Part shown: piece by piece, positions 48,286-59,854 of the stretch | Layout of the letters: every line of letters begins with the position of its first letter | How positions within the stretch are numbered: position 1 is the first letter of the stretch | NCBI GenBank assembly: GCA_012862575.1 | Contig: BLSF01000022.1 | Location: forward strand, 248,001-312,000 | Origin: Parietichytrium sp. I65-24A | Taxonomy: Eukaryota; Sar; Bigyra; Thraustochytrida; Thraustochytriidae | Reading direction: 5' to 3' | DNA: 64,000 bases | The notes under the pieces: model-generated | What the model was told of the DNA's origin: nothing | Database searches by the model: none | Seen by the model: the letters and a program-made list of their open reading frames with translations, nothing else | Program-made: the position numbers and the translations under genes

Positions 48286-51200
48286 ATGTCATGGAGGATA
48301 TTTGCGCTCATACTGGCAGCGCAGCTGGTCGCCCTCGCGGGTGGCAGAACGAGCCTGTGGAGCTCGACGGTGAAACGGAGACAACTCGCTCAGGACGCTG
48401 AGCGGCCCTTGCGCAATAGGCGGCTTGAGGATGTAGAAAAGGACTTTATCCATGTTAACTGGGAGAAAGTTGTCAGCGTTGTTAAAGAAGCAACTTCGGC
48501 GAACGCCGCCAAGTCTTCCACCGAGGTAGATGAGTCCACCACATCTTCTCCTATATCACTGCAACTACCTGACGGAAACCAATTGGAGTGCGAGCTGCAA
48601 GCGAGCTTGCTTTTAGATCCATCCCTGGAGCTCAAAGTCGAGCAAGTGAAGGCGGCTGCTGGCATGTGCTCGGACGGGTCACGTGTGGAAATCGTGGCAA
48701 ACATAGACAAGGAGGACGGCATGGCGGCAACCATCGAGCTCAACGATGGCGACTTCTATTACATTGATAGCGCATTTGAAGGAACGGGGACGTATGTAAT
48801 TTACAAGCACAGCGCCGCAAAAGCCACAGCGTTGTCGGAGGAGGAAATAGCGTCGTTTTCGTGCTCGACGAGCGAGTCAGACCGAATTCTGAGTGCAGAA
48901 GAGGAGGGGAACCACGTGCATGAACACTACGATGCCGAAACGGCAGGGGAGCTGGCGGACAGAGACTTGGAAAGACAAAGGACTCTAGCTTCCGATACCA
49001 CCAAGGCATACATTCTCCGGATAGCCATCACAGCAAATAAGCAATTCAGTGTTTACCATGGGAACACAAAGGCCTCGGTACTCAAAGCAATTGCCACTGC
49101 GCTAAGTCGGGTCAACGGAATCTACTCCCGCGAAATGGGGGTCTATTTTCAGCTGTTTGCAGACAGTGACAAAACCATCTGCCTAGATGACAGCTCTTGC
49201 ACATATTCCTTGGCAAACGACAACGCGCTCTTGGAACAGAACGCGCAGTTCCTTACCTCTCTAGGGCTTGATTCCTCCACTTACGATATCGGGCATGCTG
49301 TATCGACCGGATCTGGTGGCGTTGCTGCCTATCCATCGCTGTGCAATGACAATGTGAAAGCTCGAGGGACGACTGGAGTGACACACCCAGACTCTGACCA
49401 GTTTTATGTAGACTACTTAAGCCATGAGCTTGGGCACCAACTGTACGGCGCCCACTCATTTCGGGATTGCGGGAATTACATCATGCCTGCTGGGGCCATT
49501 GAGCCTGGCAGCGGATCAACAATCTTGAGCTACGCCGGCCTTTGTGGCGATCGCAATCTTCAAAGCAGCTCGGATCCTTACTTCAACAGCCTCACCTTGC
49601 AGCAAATGCGAGACTTTGTCGCAGACATTGTCGCTCGCAAGTCGTCCTGTGGTACGGTGATAGATACTGGCAAAACCAGACCAAAAGTCACCACATCGTT
49701 CGACACGTGTACATTGCCCGTGGGAAACTTCTTCCAGCTCCAAGGTAGTGCAACCCAGGTGCCCTCGGGGCTCACCATGTACTACAGTTTCGACAGGGTC
49801 GACACTGGCGCCGAGACGTACACCGACATGGATGTTGGAAGGTTCAGACCGTGGAAGCCAACGGAAATGCCATTTCGCACGTTTCCTAACATGTACTACT
49901 TATCCTTCAACAAGCAAGAGGCACAAATGGATGAGCGCTTACCGAGCACAGATTCTGCAATGACGTTTCGATTTACGGGGCGCTCCATGTACTCAACATC
50001 GGAGTTCCAAAGCTCGTACAACTCCGCAAATGTAGGGGACTTTGACTACAAGGACGTTACAGTCCAATTCCAGTCACAGACCGGTCCTTTGGCGTTCAAG
50101 AACAAGGACACGTGGAGGTCCTCCTCGATTTGGCCATATTCTATCTATGAATTCGAATGGGACGTGGCCGGCACCGATTCTATCTCACCGCAAGTGAAGC
50201 TAATGATTGCAAGGAATACCATGACGCAAGTAAGCTCGTTTGATTATGAGACTACTCTCAAGGAGCTCGATTGGATCGAGATCCGGACTGTGACCAACAA
50301 CGGATACGCTCGAGTTGCCATCCCTCAGATTGTGGAGAGCCAGGAGATTACGGTCAACGTTATGATTCGGTCTGTCGGAAACGATGACTGTTTTTTCTTC
50401 GATCTCCTCGACCAAATCACCCTTCGCGCCGTCACCACCCCATCCAATCCCACGCCGCGACCCACGGTGGAGCCCACTCTTAGCCCAAGCAAGGCACCAA
50501 CCAGTCGCCCCACTTCAAGACCGACAATGCGGCCGACCGCGAAGCCTACCAGCCCAACTCCTGCACCCGTTGGACCAAGCTCTGCGCCAACAAACTACCC
50601 TACGGCGTATCCAAGCTCGTCGCCCACGACGCCTTCCCCGACAACGTATCCTTCTCGCTCACCGACCCCGTACCCAACACGAAGCCCGACCGATCGCCCG
50701 ACTGTGTTTGGCAACACTGCTTCCCCAGGCGTTCTGACCGAAGAGCCAACCGCTAGTCCCACGGATCTGATAGATTATCCTCATATCTCTGCTGCTCCAT
50801 CATTGAGCAATCTCACGGACAAGGAAAACATTGCAGCAGCAACCTCCGGTTCGTCGGAAGGTTCGGCCAGCGTGCCGGGCTCAATGATCTTGATTGGCGT
50901 GACTGCATCGGCAGCTTGTGTCATGCTCGCAGCAGGCTTCTTTGTCATGCGCAAAATCAGAGATAATCGGAACTCCAATCACGAGCTCGCTCTTCCTCGT
51001 GATTTCGGAGGACGGCCGCCTGGAAGCGATTACCGGGACGACGGGCCGCCTTTTCCACCTTTCAAAGGCGCACTGCCTCTGGACAGTCCTTCAAACAATG
51101 AGGAGTTCACAATACCATTTCCACGAAAATCCAGGAGACGGTCGAGGAGGGCAAGTTCCATCACACCAGTTGGGGAAACAGTTGAATACAGCGAGCTTCG

Positions 51201-52299
51201 CGAGGCGGAGGAAGACGACATCGAAATTGGTGGATACCAAGCCGAGTTCAACACCTCCTTCCGCAAGTCTCCGCCACAAGAGCCTCCAATGCGTGTCTCC
51301 CCGAGACACTATGCTTCTAGCGAGGACATGCAATCGATGGCGCCGCCACCTCCTCCCCCCTCTTCGTTCGGAGGCTTCATTGCTACCACGCTTCGAAATA
51401 GCTTCAAAAGAGCTCCTCAAACGGCACCTAATAATCCTCAAACTTACGGTTCCAGGCCCGGATTCGAACCCGCAACCGCACCAAGCACCGAGTCAAACTG
51501 GAAAGATATACAAAAGGAGAAGGAACTGGCGGAGAAAAGACGCTTGGAGGAGGAGCAAAAGAGACGCCAGGCCAAGCAGGAGGAACTTCTCGCAAGGCAC
51601 AATGCAAATGTCGATTCTTCGCCGTCAGAAAACAAGAACCGCTTCTCCTTTTTCCGCAAACCTCAAGCCCCGCCGCTGCCACCAAGCCAAGTGCCCTCTG
51701 TGGCCACTCCACAGGCTTCTAAGCCAATATTTACAGCTCCGCAACGTAGCCATGCTGTACCCAAACAGAACACAGCTCCGGAAAACAAGAGGTTGTCTTT
51801 TTTTCGCAGAGCACAAGGAGCTGCGCCATCCTTTGTTCCTCGCCCAGCACCACCAGCTTCCAGATCACAGGTGCCTCCACCAGCATCGAGGTCGCACACC
51901 CCATCCCCTTCGCCTTCAACGTTTATGCGGGGCGGTCCAAGTAACTTCGGCTCAAGCCCGGGGGTTTGCTCTTCCAATCCAGCTTTTGGTTCGAGTTCCC
52001 CAACTTCCGGATCTCGAGTCGCTGCAGCTGTGAAGCGATTTGGCTCGCGGGACTCCTCTGAAGGTGAAGACTCTGCCAAGCCAAAGATGGTTTGGCCGCC
52101 ACTTCAGAGCTCCTCGTCGTCGTCTGCCCCGCGACGTGCCCCACGGAATCCTTCGGTTGCAAACGCCTACAAGGCCGCGCTGAAGGACCAGCGATTGAGA
52201 AAATCTGGTTCCTCTTCGAATAGCGATGGAAGCGGCGGGTCGCCTTCTCGGATGCCAAAATCACCTGATGTGGATCCAAATTGGGCTCGATTCCGATGA
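48286..52299 (+). CDS. Membrane-anchored reprolysin-like zinc metalloprotease with PT-rich stalk
   Basis: A 1337-residue single-exon type I membrane protein. Signal peptide 1-20. A propeptide-like region to ~235 (with RNRRLEDVEKD, a possible processing site). Catalytic domain ~240-450: HELGHQLYGAH (380-390) is the zinc-binding motif with glutamate base, and STILSYAGLCG (~411-421) is the Met-turn region, in which Leu replaces the usual Met. A beta-sandwich-like region covers ~470-715. A stalk at ~718-830 is made of PTxxPSxxPT repeats, common in stramenopile surface proteins. TM helix ~866-889 (SMILIGVTASAACVMLAAGF). The ~445-residue cytosolic tail is Pro/Ser-rich, has a Lys/Glu coiled coil (~1065-1100), and carries two RxSFFR-type motifs (RFSFFRKPQ, RLSFFRRAQ). 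Likely a cell-surface sheddase or matrix protease. Confidence 0.9.
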   Translation: MSWRIFALILAAQLVALAGGRTSLWSSTVKRRQLAQDAERPLRNRRLEDVEKDFIHVNWEKVVSVVKEATSANAAKSSTEVDESTTSSPISLQLPDGNQLECELQASLLLDPSLELKVEQVKAAAGMCSDGSRVEIVANIDKEDGMAATIELNDGDFYYIDSAFEGTGTYVIYKHSAAKATALSEEEIASFSCSTSESDRILSAEEEGNHVHEHYDAETAGELADRDLERQRTLASDTTKAYILRIAITANKQFSVYHGNTKASVLKAIATALSRVNGIYSREMGVYFQLFADSDKTICLDDSSCTYSLANDNALLEQNAQFLTSLGLDSSTYDIGHAVSTGSGGVAAYPSLCNDNVKARGTTGVTHPDSDQFYVDYLSHELGHQLYGAHSFRDCGNYIMPAGAIEPGSGSTILSYAGLCGDRNLQSSSDPYFNSLTLQQMRDFVADIVARKSSCGTVIDTGKTRPKVTTSFDTCTLPVGNFFQLQGSATQVPSGLTMYYSFDRVDTGAETYTDMDVGRFRPWKPTEMPFRTFPNMYYLSFNKQEAQMDERLPSTDSAMTFRFTGRSMYSTSEFQSSYNSANVGDFDYKDVTVQFQSQTGPLAFKNKDTWRSSSIWPYSIYEFEWDVAGTDSISPQVKLMIARNTMTQVSSFDYETTLKELDWIEIRTVTNNGYARVAIPQIVESQEITVNVMIRSVGNDDCFFFDLLDQITLRAVTTPSNPTPRPTVEPTLSPSKAPTSRPTSRPTMRPTAKPTSPTPAPVGPSSAPTNYPTAYPSSSPTTPSPTTYPSRSPTPYPTRSPTDRPTVFGNTASPGVLTEEPTASPTDLIDYPHISAAPSLSNLTDKENIAAATSGSSEGSASVPGSMILIGVTASAACVMLAAGFFVMRKIRDNRNSNHELALPRDFGGRPPGSDYRDDGPPFPPFKGALPLDSPSNNEEFTIPFPRKSRRRSRRASSITPVGETVEYSELREAEEDDIEIGGYQAEFNTSFRKSPPQEPPMRVSPRHYASSEDMQSMAPPPPPPSSFGGFIATTLRNSFKRAPQTAPNNPQTYGSRPGFEPATAPSTESNWKDIQKEKELAEKRRLEEEQKRRQAKQEELLARHNANVDSSPSENKNRFSFFRKPQAPPLPPSQVPSVATPQASKPIFTAPQRSHAVPKQNTAPENKRLSFFRRAQGAAPSFVPRPAPPASRSQVPPPASRSHTPSPSPSTFMRGGPSNFGSSPGVCSSNPAFGSSSPTSGSRVAAAVKRFGSRDSSEGEDSAKPKMVWPPLQSSSSSSAPRRAPRNPSVANAYKAALKDQRLRKSGSSSNSDGSGGSPSRMPKSPDVDPNWARFR

Positions 52300-52546
52300 A
52301 GTTGAACATCGTCGGTCTGGAATAGCAGCACTGTACATTCTTCTTTTTTTTTTTAACGTAGTTGTTACTTACACCTCTGAAATTATTGAACTCCGAAAAC
52401 CTAGATTTTGAACTTTGAAGATTACATTTCTTTTCATGAACAAAAAGGACACAAGAAAATTTACCAGACTTGTGAGTGAATGAAATTCGTTCTCCTTCAG
52501 AGATGGGCGATACAACAACGCTTGCATGCTCTAAACTTTTCTGAGT

Positions 52547-53825
52547 TTATAGCTTGCTAGATGCGGTCTGCTTATGAATATCCACCATCAAGCGACCTCT
52601 ATTGCCGCCGTCATGGCCAAAGAGCTTGAGGAATCCTCTTGGTGCGTTCTCGAGGCCAAGAATGATATCTTCCATGAAAGCCAACTTCCCTTCGCGAATC
52701 CAATCAGAAAGATTTTTGTAAGCCTCCTGGTATCTGTCAGCGTAATTGAGTAAAATGAAGCCTTCCATTCTTGACGAAGTGGAAATGAGGTTGAGGTATG
52801 ACGAAGGGCCCGGCGGGAGGCTGGTTTCATTGTAGCCCGAGATTGCTCCGCAGCTGTCCTCGAAAAATAAGTGGTTAGCACATCGAGTGTTCCGTCCTCT
52901 TAGTCCAACCAAGCAAACCTACAGAATTGTACGTGACTTGAAGTTGATATGCTTGAGCACGTCGTTGAGGATCCATCCGCCGACGTTATCAAAAAAGACA
53001 TCGACGCCCTTTGGGCACGCTTTCCGCAAATCGCTACGAAAGTTCTTTCCGTCATCCTTCTTGTAGTCGATCGCAGCATCCACTCCGACGGTGTTGAGGA
53101 GCCAGTCGCACTTGTCGGCTCCGCCTGCGATGCCAACAACTCGGCACCCGCATATGTGTTTTGCGATCTGACACGCCACACTTCCAGTGGCACCAGCGGC
53201 TGCGCTGATGAGAACAGTTTCACCCCTCTATGAAGCCGGCAACATTAGTAACAAAATCATTCTTCCAAGTCCGGCAGCACGTCTTTCCTGTCACCACTCA
53301 CCTTTGGTTGCCCAATATCAAGCAGGCCGAAATAAGCTGTCAGTCCAGTCCCGCCAAGCACACTCACATGAATTCGAGGCGAATGACCGGGAATCTGCAC
53401 AAGCTTCTTCAGCTTGCTCCCATCGGCAATTCCGAACTCGCTCCACCCGAGCTCGAGACCGCAGTTTACCCAGTCGCCTTGCTTGAAGTCTGCGTGGCGG
53501 GAGGCGAGCACCGTTCCAATCGACGACGCCCGCATGACCGCGTTCAGTTTCACCGGAGGAATGTAGCTCTTCTGGTCGCGCATCCATCCTCGCATCGCTG
53601 CTCGCCCCAAATCCATTGTCAGACACTCGCTCACTTGCCAACAGACAGCCATTTGCCCCACTTACCTGGGTCCAGCCCCATGTAGTCGTTGCGCACGAGC
53701 ACTTGGCCGTCCTTCAAGTCATTTTCAGAGGGCTTTGGCGCCCTGTCCAACACAAGGTCCTTGCCTGGCTCCGGAACCCCCGCGGGCCTGTTGGCCAGGC
53801 GCACCACTTGCATAGTCTCCCCCAT
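52547..53825 (-). CDS. CurA-type medium-chain NADP-dependent reductase, four exons
   Basis: Minus-strand exons read 53666-53825, 53302-53597, 52923-53227 and 52547-52853, with GT-AG introns of 68, 74 and 69 bp, giving ~355 residues. The joins restore the family sequence: NDYMGLDP/AMRGWM, DIGQPK/RGETVLISAAAG and SRTIL/CGAISGYNE. The core has LGGTGLTAYFGLLDIGQPK, then AAAGATGSVACQIAK (the Rossmann glycine motif), VVGIAGGADKC and GVDVFFDNVGG. This is the zinc-free medium-chain dehydrogenase/reductase group of bacterial CurA/YncB and eukaryotic prostaglandin or alkenal reductases, which reduce alkene bonds of unsaturated ketones and aldehydes with NADPH. Cytosolic; substrate unknown. The start is the ATG MGETMQVVRLANRP. 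The gene converges on the metalloprotease gene. Confidence 0.9.
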
Positions 53826-53840
53826 CGTCTCGCCTCGTCT

Positions 53841-53896
53841 CTTGTCTTATCTTGTCTCGCCGACCTTGTCTTATCTTGTCTCGCCGACCTTGTCTT
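53841..53896. repeat. 24-bp tandem repeat, about 2.3 copies
   Basis: The unit starts CTTGTCTTATCTTGTCTCGC and lies just upstream of the CurA-type reductase's ATG. Confidence 0.9.
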
Positions 53897-54913
53897 TCCC
53901 CTCGCTACACGGACGTGAATCGAGACTGCAATGCCCTCCAACCCGGCTGTCTCAGGCTCAGCTGTGCTCGTAGTCAACTGCTGCTCTATCCTCTTGCTGT
54001 GATAAATAAGTTTAGCTCCTTAGCTCTGATCATTGATCGCACTTGACATGGTGGAATCATGTGGTATCCATTGTGTATCCATCCTCACGCATGGCGCAAA
54101 TGGGGGCAAATGGATGCAAATGGCCTCGCGAGGCAGTAAGCTTGTACCATTCCGACAGCCTGATCTCAGAGCGAGTAGATTGTAAACTATAACCTGTTAT
54201 CTATGAAATGTAAACTTTTTAACTGTGAATTGTAATTTTCGATTGGCTTGACTGTGAGAACATGTGAGAACTGTGAGTTATCTTCGCGCGCACTTTTCGT
54301 TTCGCATTTTTCTGACACAATCAGATTCGGTGGTAAGGAGCACTAGCCGAGTATTTACTGTTAGTTTCGTGCGAGAAGGAGAGAGTGGACTACTAATAAA
54401 TTTGCTGGCGAGCAAAGTAGCCTCGAGTGGTATTTCCGATCCTGGGAATTTTCACTGTACCAGTACTGCCCTAAAAAAAATGGAATTTGGGATTTTCGTA
54501 GACGACTTTGAACGAAAAGTATGCAAAGTTATGTTCTATGTTCTCGTTGGCGACTCCAGAATCAGGAAAGTGTGCGAGTCTTTTCACAGCACGCCGTCAT
54601 TCATTCTAATAATCCTTCCCCAACGAACAATTCAGAATCCAGGTTTCGGGTAGTGCTTGTAGTGCTGGAATTGCGTTTTGGATGAAGGTCGCCACAGAGG
54701 CAATTCTTCTAGCTTGCGCGGGTCCAGGGTAGTCCAGGGTCATTTACAAGATGGCAGTCTCATATTCAGTTGAGAGGCAAAGGCTCTCATGGAACCGGCC
54801 ATGTGCATGCGGAGGTTTAGTTCCATCCATCTATCTTTCTATCTATCTACAGATTGGCTGGGAGTAAAGAGACCGCAAAGTGCTTGGTACCTTCTTTCCG
54901 AGCTCTTTCCTCT
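53897..54913. other. Intergenic, no gene recognised
   Basis: It lies between the reductase 5' end and the SGNH-like gene's stop. A 129-residue plus-strand frame (54264-54653) lacks any recognisable domain. A TCTATCTA run lies near 54826-54850. Confidence 0.5.
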
Positions 54914-56394
54914 CTATAGCCTGCTTTTGGGGCGCCCTGCGCGCAAATTATAGTCGCGAATCGCACTCAACGAATGGATAGCCCAAGCAAAGTTGAGCTG
55001 CCCGAGACGCCTCGTGAGACTTATGTTTGGATGGAACTCATCCCGCAGTGATTGCTTCTCGGGCTGTCCATTGGTCATGGCCGCCCAGTCCAGCAACGAC
55101 AGGCCGCGCTTTCTGGCCACGTGACGAATGCTGTCATTGAGAAGATCGATGGCGTCTGGAGGAAACCTTGCCTGAAGTGTAGTTGTATGCAATGCAATTA
55201 CTGCAGGAGACCCAAAATAATTGGCCGCAATGCGCACGAGAACATCAAAGCTTTCCTCGGATCGAAAGGCCTGCTTTTCACCAAACTTGAAGCTGTGATG
55301 TTCCATCTGAAAGCGGTAATATATCCAATAATTCATGCTGATGAGAAGGATGTCGGCTTTGTGTGGCTGCTCGAGCCCTTCGAAAGTTGAATTGAGTATA
55401 TACTCATATCTCTGTTCAAGAGTAAAATTCTCCCCACTATACCAAAGTGGAGATCCTCGCTCCAGAGCCGGATGCGCTACACTCTGTAAAAACTTGGCTG
55501 GGGCAGGAAGGTACGGCTTGCTTCCATAGAACGCCCTGTGCAGAACGATCTCGAAATCGTAGTGATGGAATTTCCCCAGAAAATAGAGGTCAATGTCGCT
55601 AGCAAGCTCTTCAAAGCCGTTTTCCTTTGCGGTTGAGCAGGTCACGTTCGTCCCCTCTTTGGGTAGGTGGAACTGATGACGCTTTTTGTTATCTCGCACG
55701 CACCCCAGCATTCGCTGATGAAGTCATTCGTGCAATCAAAGGTTAGAGTACCAAATACAATGAACTCGAGTCGAATTTTGAAACTTACGCCGACCACAAA
55801 TGCATCCACGCTGTCTCCAAGAACAACCATTCGCTTGCCACGGATCAACTCTGCTTCGCGTGCTGTCAACTCCTTCTCCGCTATCCTTTTTATAAAGGAG
55901 TAGTCGATATCGCTCCATGACGGGAATTTGAAGTTTGGAGGTGACAAAGAGCTCTGCGAAATCTCTTCGCAAAACGAGTTACTCGCTTTCTGCGGGAGCT
56001 CCACTGGGCCATCATCCTCATCCTCCTCATCATCATCATCCTCTTCACTCTCGTCCATCTCGTCTATCTCCTCTACCTCTTCATCGCCGTCTTGGAAGCC
56101 ACCCATTTCAGAATGTCTCAAGGAACTACTTGACGCAAACGTCCTGTCCTCCACACCGAATAGGTCCATCTCGCCATCGCCGTCGAGAGGGCACCAAAGA
56201 GATGCCATCCACACGCCCAAGAGACACATCATTGCGAAAATGATGCGCCATATCACCGAGTTCTTTACTTTGCCTCCCAAAATTGGGCCGTGGCCGGCAA
56301 TCTGGGCTGCCAAACCCCTACACTCTGTGCTTCGACTGACGTGTTGGGGCAGCATCGACGGCCGTTTGCCTAAACTGAATCTCGCATCGGACAT
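54914..56394 (-). CDS. Type II membrane SGNH/GDSL-like (PC-esterase-type) protein, two exons
   Basis: Exons 55789-56394 and 54914-55714 with a 74-bp GT-AG intron, giving ~468 residues from the first ATG (MSDARFSLGKRPSM); the open frame begins at GTG. Residues ~45-68 (VIWRIIFAMMCLLGVWMASLW) are a signal anchor, so the rest faces the Golgi lumen or outside. A very acidic stem follows (~105-135, Glu/Asp run). The catalytic part starts with KRMVVLGDSVDAFVVG, where GDS is block I of SGNH hydrolases, and ends with DEFHPNISL, matching the D-x-x-H block. This pairing and topology fit the PC-esterase/CAS1/TBL group of glycan O-acetyltransferases. The intron falls right after the GDS block (VVG/RMLGC). 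Confidence 0.75.
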
Positions 56395-59229
56395 TTTGGC
56401 CACCACACCCGCCCTGCCAGGAGCAGACCAGATCCTGCCAACGACTTGGGCAAGCCGCCTTGGGGCAGCCTCTGTTGTCTCTTTGCACGTTCGAGGTCCT
56501 CACTCAGCACTCAGCACTCTGGGCGCTGAAGTGAAGTGCCCGGCACAGCGTTTGCACTCTGTACCCGGTTTCGCTGCCTTCTACGAGGAGCAAACAGTCC
56601 CGGTCCGTCAGCGGGGGTGGCAGCCAACCTTCTCGCTCGCGGAAATCTGAGATCGCCAAAGGATGCAATTGGTGGGGGTTGGAGCTCGTTCTCTAGTGGT
56701 GTCTGGATACTGAATCCCTTCAAGAGTCTCCAAAATCACGCGGCAACTTGCAGAAGAGCCCACGAGTACGCTAACATGTCAATTTTGGGGAAAACAAACC
56801 GTTTAAATCAACTGCAAGACTCCCAAATCCGCTGTCCACATCATCGCAGAGCGTAAAAATGCGTAAAACACAGGCTCGCTCGCAACTGACAACGGCGTTC
56901 CCACGCCATGGCTTCATGAGCTCCACTCACGGCCAGACTAGGTTTTGTCGACAGTTGTCTCAGTGTTTGACTGCGAGAAGCAGGAGAGGATGATTATGAT
57001 AATCACGGTCAGCACCATTCTGATGACTCAGAGTTGGGTGGTCAATCATACCTCAAATTGACTGCGAACTCAATCGATCAGATTCAGAATTAACCAGTCA
57101 ATCAATCAATCAAATTCAACGAATGAAAAGGTCTCCAATGTTTTCATTTTCACTTTCATTCAATCAATGAACATTTTCAAAACAAGTGTAGTGGCGGCAA
57201 AAGTGTACATTTTTTCATTTCGGTGATCGCTATTACGCAAATAGCGTTTTGTGTAATAGTACTCAAGAGCAGTCAATCAATCGCTACTAACTAGGCCCAT
57301 GGCACGCACTTGAATGGGACCATCGGGTGAGACAAATCACACGCCATAATACCAGACTCAACGAAAACAATATGACTGGTTATAAAGAGGACACGTGGTG
57401 GGGGCCGGGTCTGGTACTAGGCAAATCGTGCTGCCACATCGAAATCTTGGGACCGAAGGCACTAGCAGGAATTCGACCCGTTGACAATCTTGATCCACTG
57501 ACAATGGCATTTTGCATTTTGTAAGACAGAGACCGCGACTTGGAGTCTGCCGTACTTTCAACTGTAAAACAATAATTTCCTCTTTCCTTCTTCCTCTTGG
57601 GATCTTGCTTTGAGACACGCAATCGTTGACGAATAGATGGATGGATAGAAGGATAGTTGACGGAGAGTATTTGCTGGCAAGGTTCAATTCTCAGACATAA
57701 GTTCCGGTACACAGAAGTTATGCTCAACATGCATCCGACTCTCTATTGGCTGACCAGCCGAGACTGACAATGCGGATGGCCTGCTTTGGAGGCTGTGGCT
57801 GGCTGGCGCACGGATACTGAGAGGCAACGAACAGCTGCCGAATGGGCTTGACACTTCCAGCACCTCGGCCTCCTCGTCACTGATATCACCTCGTTCGAAT
57901 TAGTTTCTTTTTTAACCAGTGCGTTGTCCATCTTGTTGTAACTTATTCTGCGGACTGAGGATTGGTGATTGGAGTGTGAAGACGAGAGAGTCACTGGGAG
58001 ACCAACAGAAGAGATACTGGTGAACATTCATGGAGACAAGTTGCTCCAAAAATGGAAGAGTAAGAAGTGAAAGACGAGGCCTATCAATCTTCTTTCATTG
58101 AACAAATTCCAAAATCAAGAAAGGGCTTTGTGAAAGTGTTACTCAAGTAACAAGACAGCGGAGTCGGCCCACACACTTCAGAGTTGATCGATTGGTCCAC
58201 TGGGATCGGCTTTACACGAGTCAAACTTAGCGCGCGCTACTGGAGTGCTGCATCTCCAAAAGCGTCACTATCTTCCAATCAAAACAGCAATCGAAGGCAC
58301 GGTTTCGAGAGTCTCGAGCCTTAAACGCTTGCACGACCTTCCGTCAAGTGTCTGTCCGTCTATGGTACGCTGTCACTCACCCGGCAAAAAGCGCTCGCGC
58401 TCCGCACACCCAGGGCTCACAGGTAGCTTACCACGAACCGAAAAGACGTGACTGAGACGGTACTTGTCACGGTACCCAGCACGTGAACGCACCTGGAGGT
58501 AAACGACGTCTATGAAAAGTAGTCACTGCTCACGTCAACAATGGTGGGCGCTTCTTTTCCAGGTCCTTGCGATTGAATGATTCACAATCAAACTTCTCCG
58601 GGACTATCTGTCTATTGGCAGAATTGACAGTTTGGTCTCTTATGTGAGCAAAGGAGAAACACTGATTGCATTCTCGTACACGATTGCCTGCCTGCCTAGC
58701 AAGCCTTCGACCCCGTCGCGGCCTCTCGCTATTTGGCTCTCAAAATCCATCTTTCGCGTGCTTGACGCCGGCATAATTTTTTTGGCGGCGTTGATTCCGC
58801 GACATTGTGGCGCCAAGTGCCCTCAACACAAAACAAGAAGAGCTAGCAAGGGACAAACTTTTGACGAGAACGTGAAAAACCTCGCAAATCCTTAATGAAA
58901 GATTCTGGGTAATTGAAGTGCGGAGAACGATATCAAGCGATTTAAGATTGCCGACGGTAGCGTTATCTGAACAATTGTTTCGTATCACGTCCACAAGCGC
59001 ACGGCAACATTTCATCTCACGTGCTCCTAAAAAGCCTGTTCACCGGAAATTATGCCGCAACTTGATGTTGCTGACCAAGTCTCTGCGTCCATGCGTGAAT
59101 CTGCATGCATGGCGTGCATTGGCTGCGGGGCGCGTTGCATGCTCAGACAGCACGTACCAGCCCTTCATTTCACAACGTAGTATCACGTAGCCACACGCAC
59201 TTTTCAGGGTAGCTCACCTCACCTCTCTG

Positions 59230-59274
59230 ACGCAACGCGCAACGCAACGCAACGCAACGCAACACAACGCAATG
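59230..59274. repeat. 5-bp repeat (GCAAC)n
   Basis: About eight units with some diverged copies. Confidence 0.85.
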
Positions 59275-59476
59275 CAGCATGAGGAAACGAAAGTTTAGTC
59301 CTCCATTCGTGAACATGCCAAAAAAAAAAAGCCTCTCCGAAGGTTTCCACGGTCCTCAGGCAAAGCGTTCTCGACCAAGATATTTCAAGATCCCTTCCTC
59401 CGTCTCCGCGTAAACACACTTGGCGGCCACACTCCAATACACGCGGCTGCGAGGCGGGATACCTGCATCTCGGACC

Positions 59477-59502
59477 ATACGCATAATACGCATAATACGC
59501 AT
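59477..59502. repeat. 9-bp repeat (ATACGCATA)n
   Basis: About three copies, upstream of the amino acid transporter gene. Confidence 0.85.
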
Positions 59503-59562
59503 GCACAGTCGCGTCCCACGCGTTGCAGCTGCTCTCCCTCAACACCAAGCTGACCAAGCCGT

Positions 59563-59601
59563 GACTCCTGACACTCCTGACACTCCTGACACTCCTGACT
59601 C
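59563..59601. repeat. 9-bp tandem repeat (CTCCTGACA)n
   Basis: Four copies, upstream of the amino acid transporter gene. Confidence 0.9.
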
Positions 59602-59854
59602 TGACGGTGGTGCTACTCTACTAGTCCTTCGACTTGGACAAGACATGAAGCTCACACTTTGTGGTCCCGCAAGACCCGCAAGCCAATACGTCAAGACGTT
59701 TACGTCTGTGCAGCAAGAGCAAGTTGTGGAGTTCCTGGTACTGACTGTGAGTGCACAGTGCTTGGTGTTTGGTGTTTGGGGGCTTGAGGCAGCGAGCGTG
59801 TAGCAAAGGCGGAAGGATAGGGCGAGGTGGAGAGGTGGACAAGTCAAGTTGAAA

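Larger units (their letters stand above)
56395..59854. other. Divergent intergenic region, about 3.5 kb
   Basis: No recognisable gene. It holds an ACTCAGC triplication near 56499-56519, TCAATCAA runs near 57105, a GCAAC 5-bp repeat at 59230-59274 and 9-bp repeats at 59477-59502 and 59563-59601, the last three upstream of the transporter start. Confidence 0.55.

Noticed and set aside
51440-51490. tRNA B-box-like GGTTCGAATCC on the minus strand
   Set aside because: It lies in the metalloprotease coding region; the flanking bases do not form a T-arm, and no A box pairs with it.
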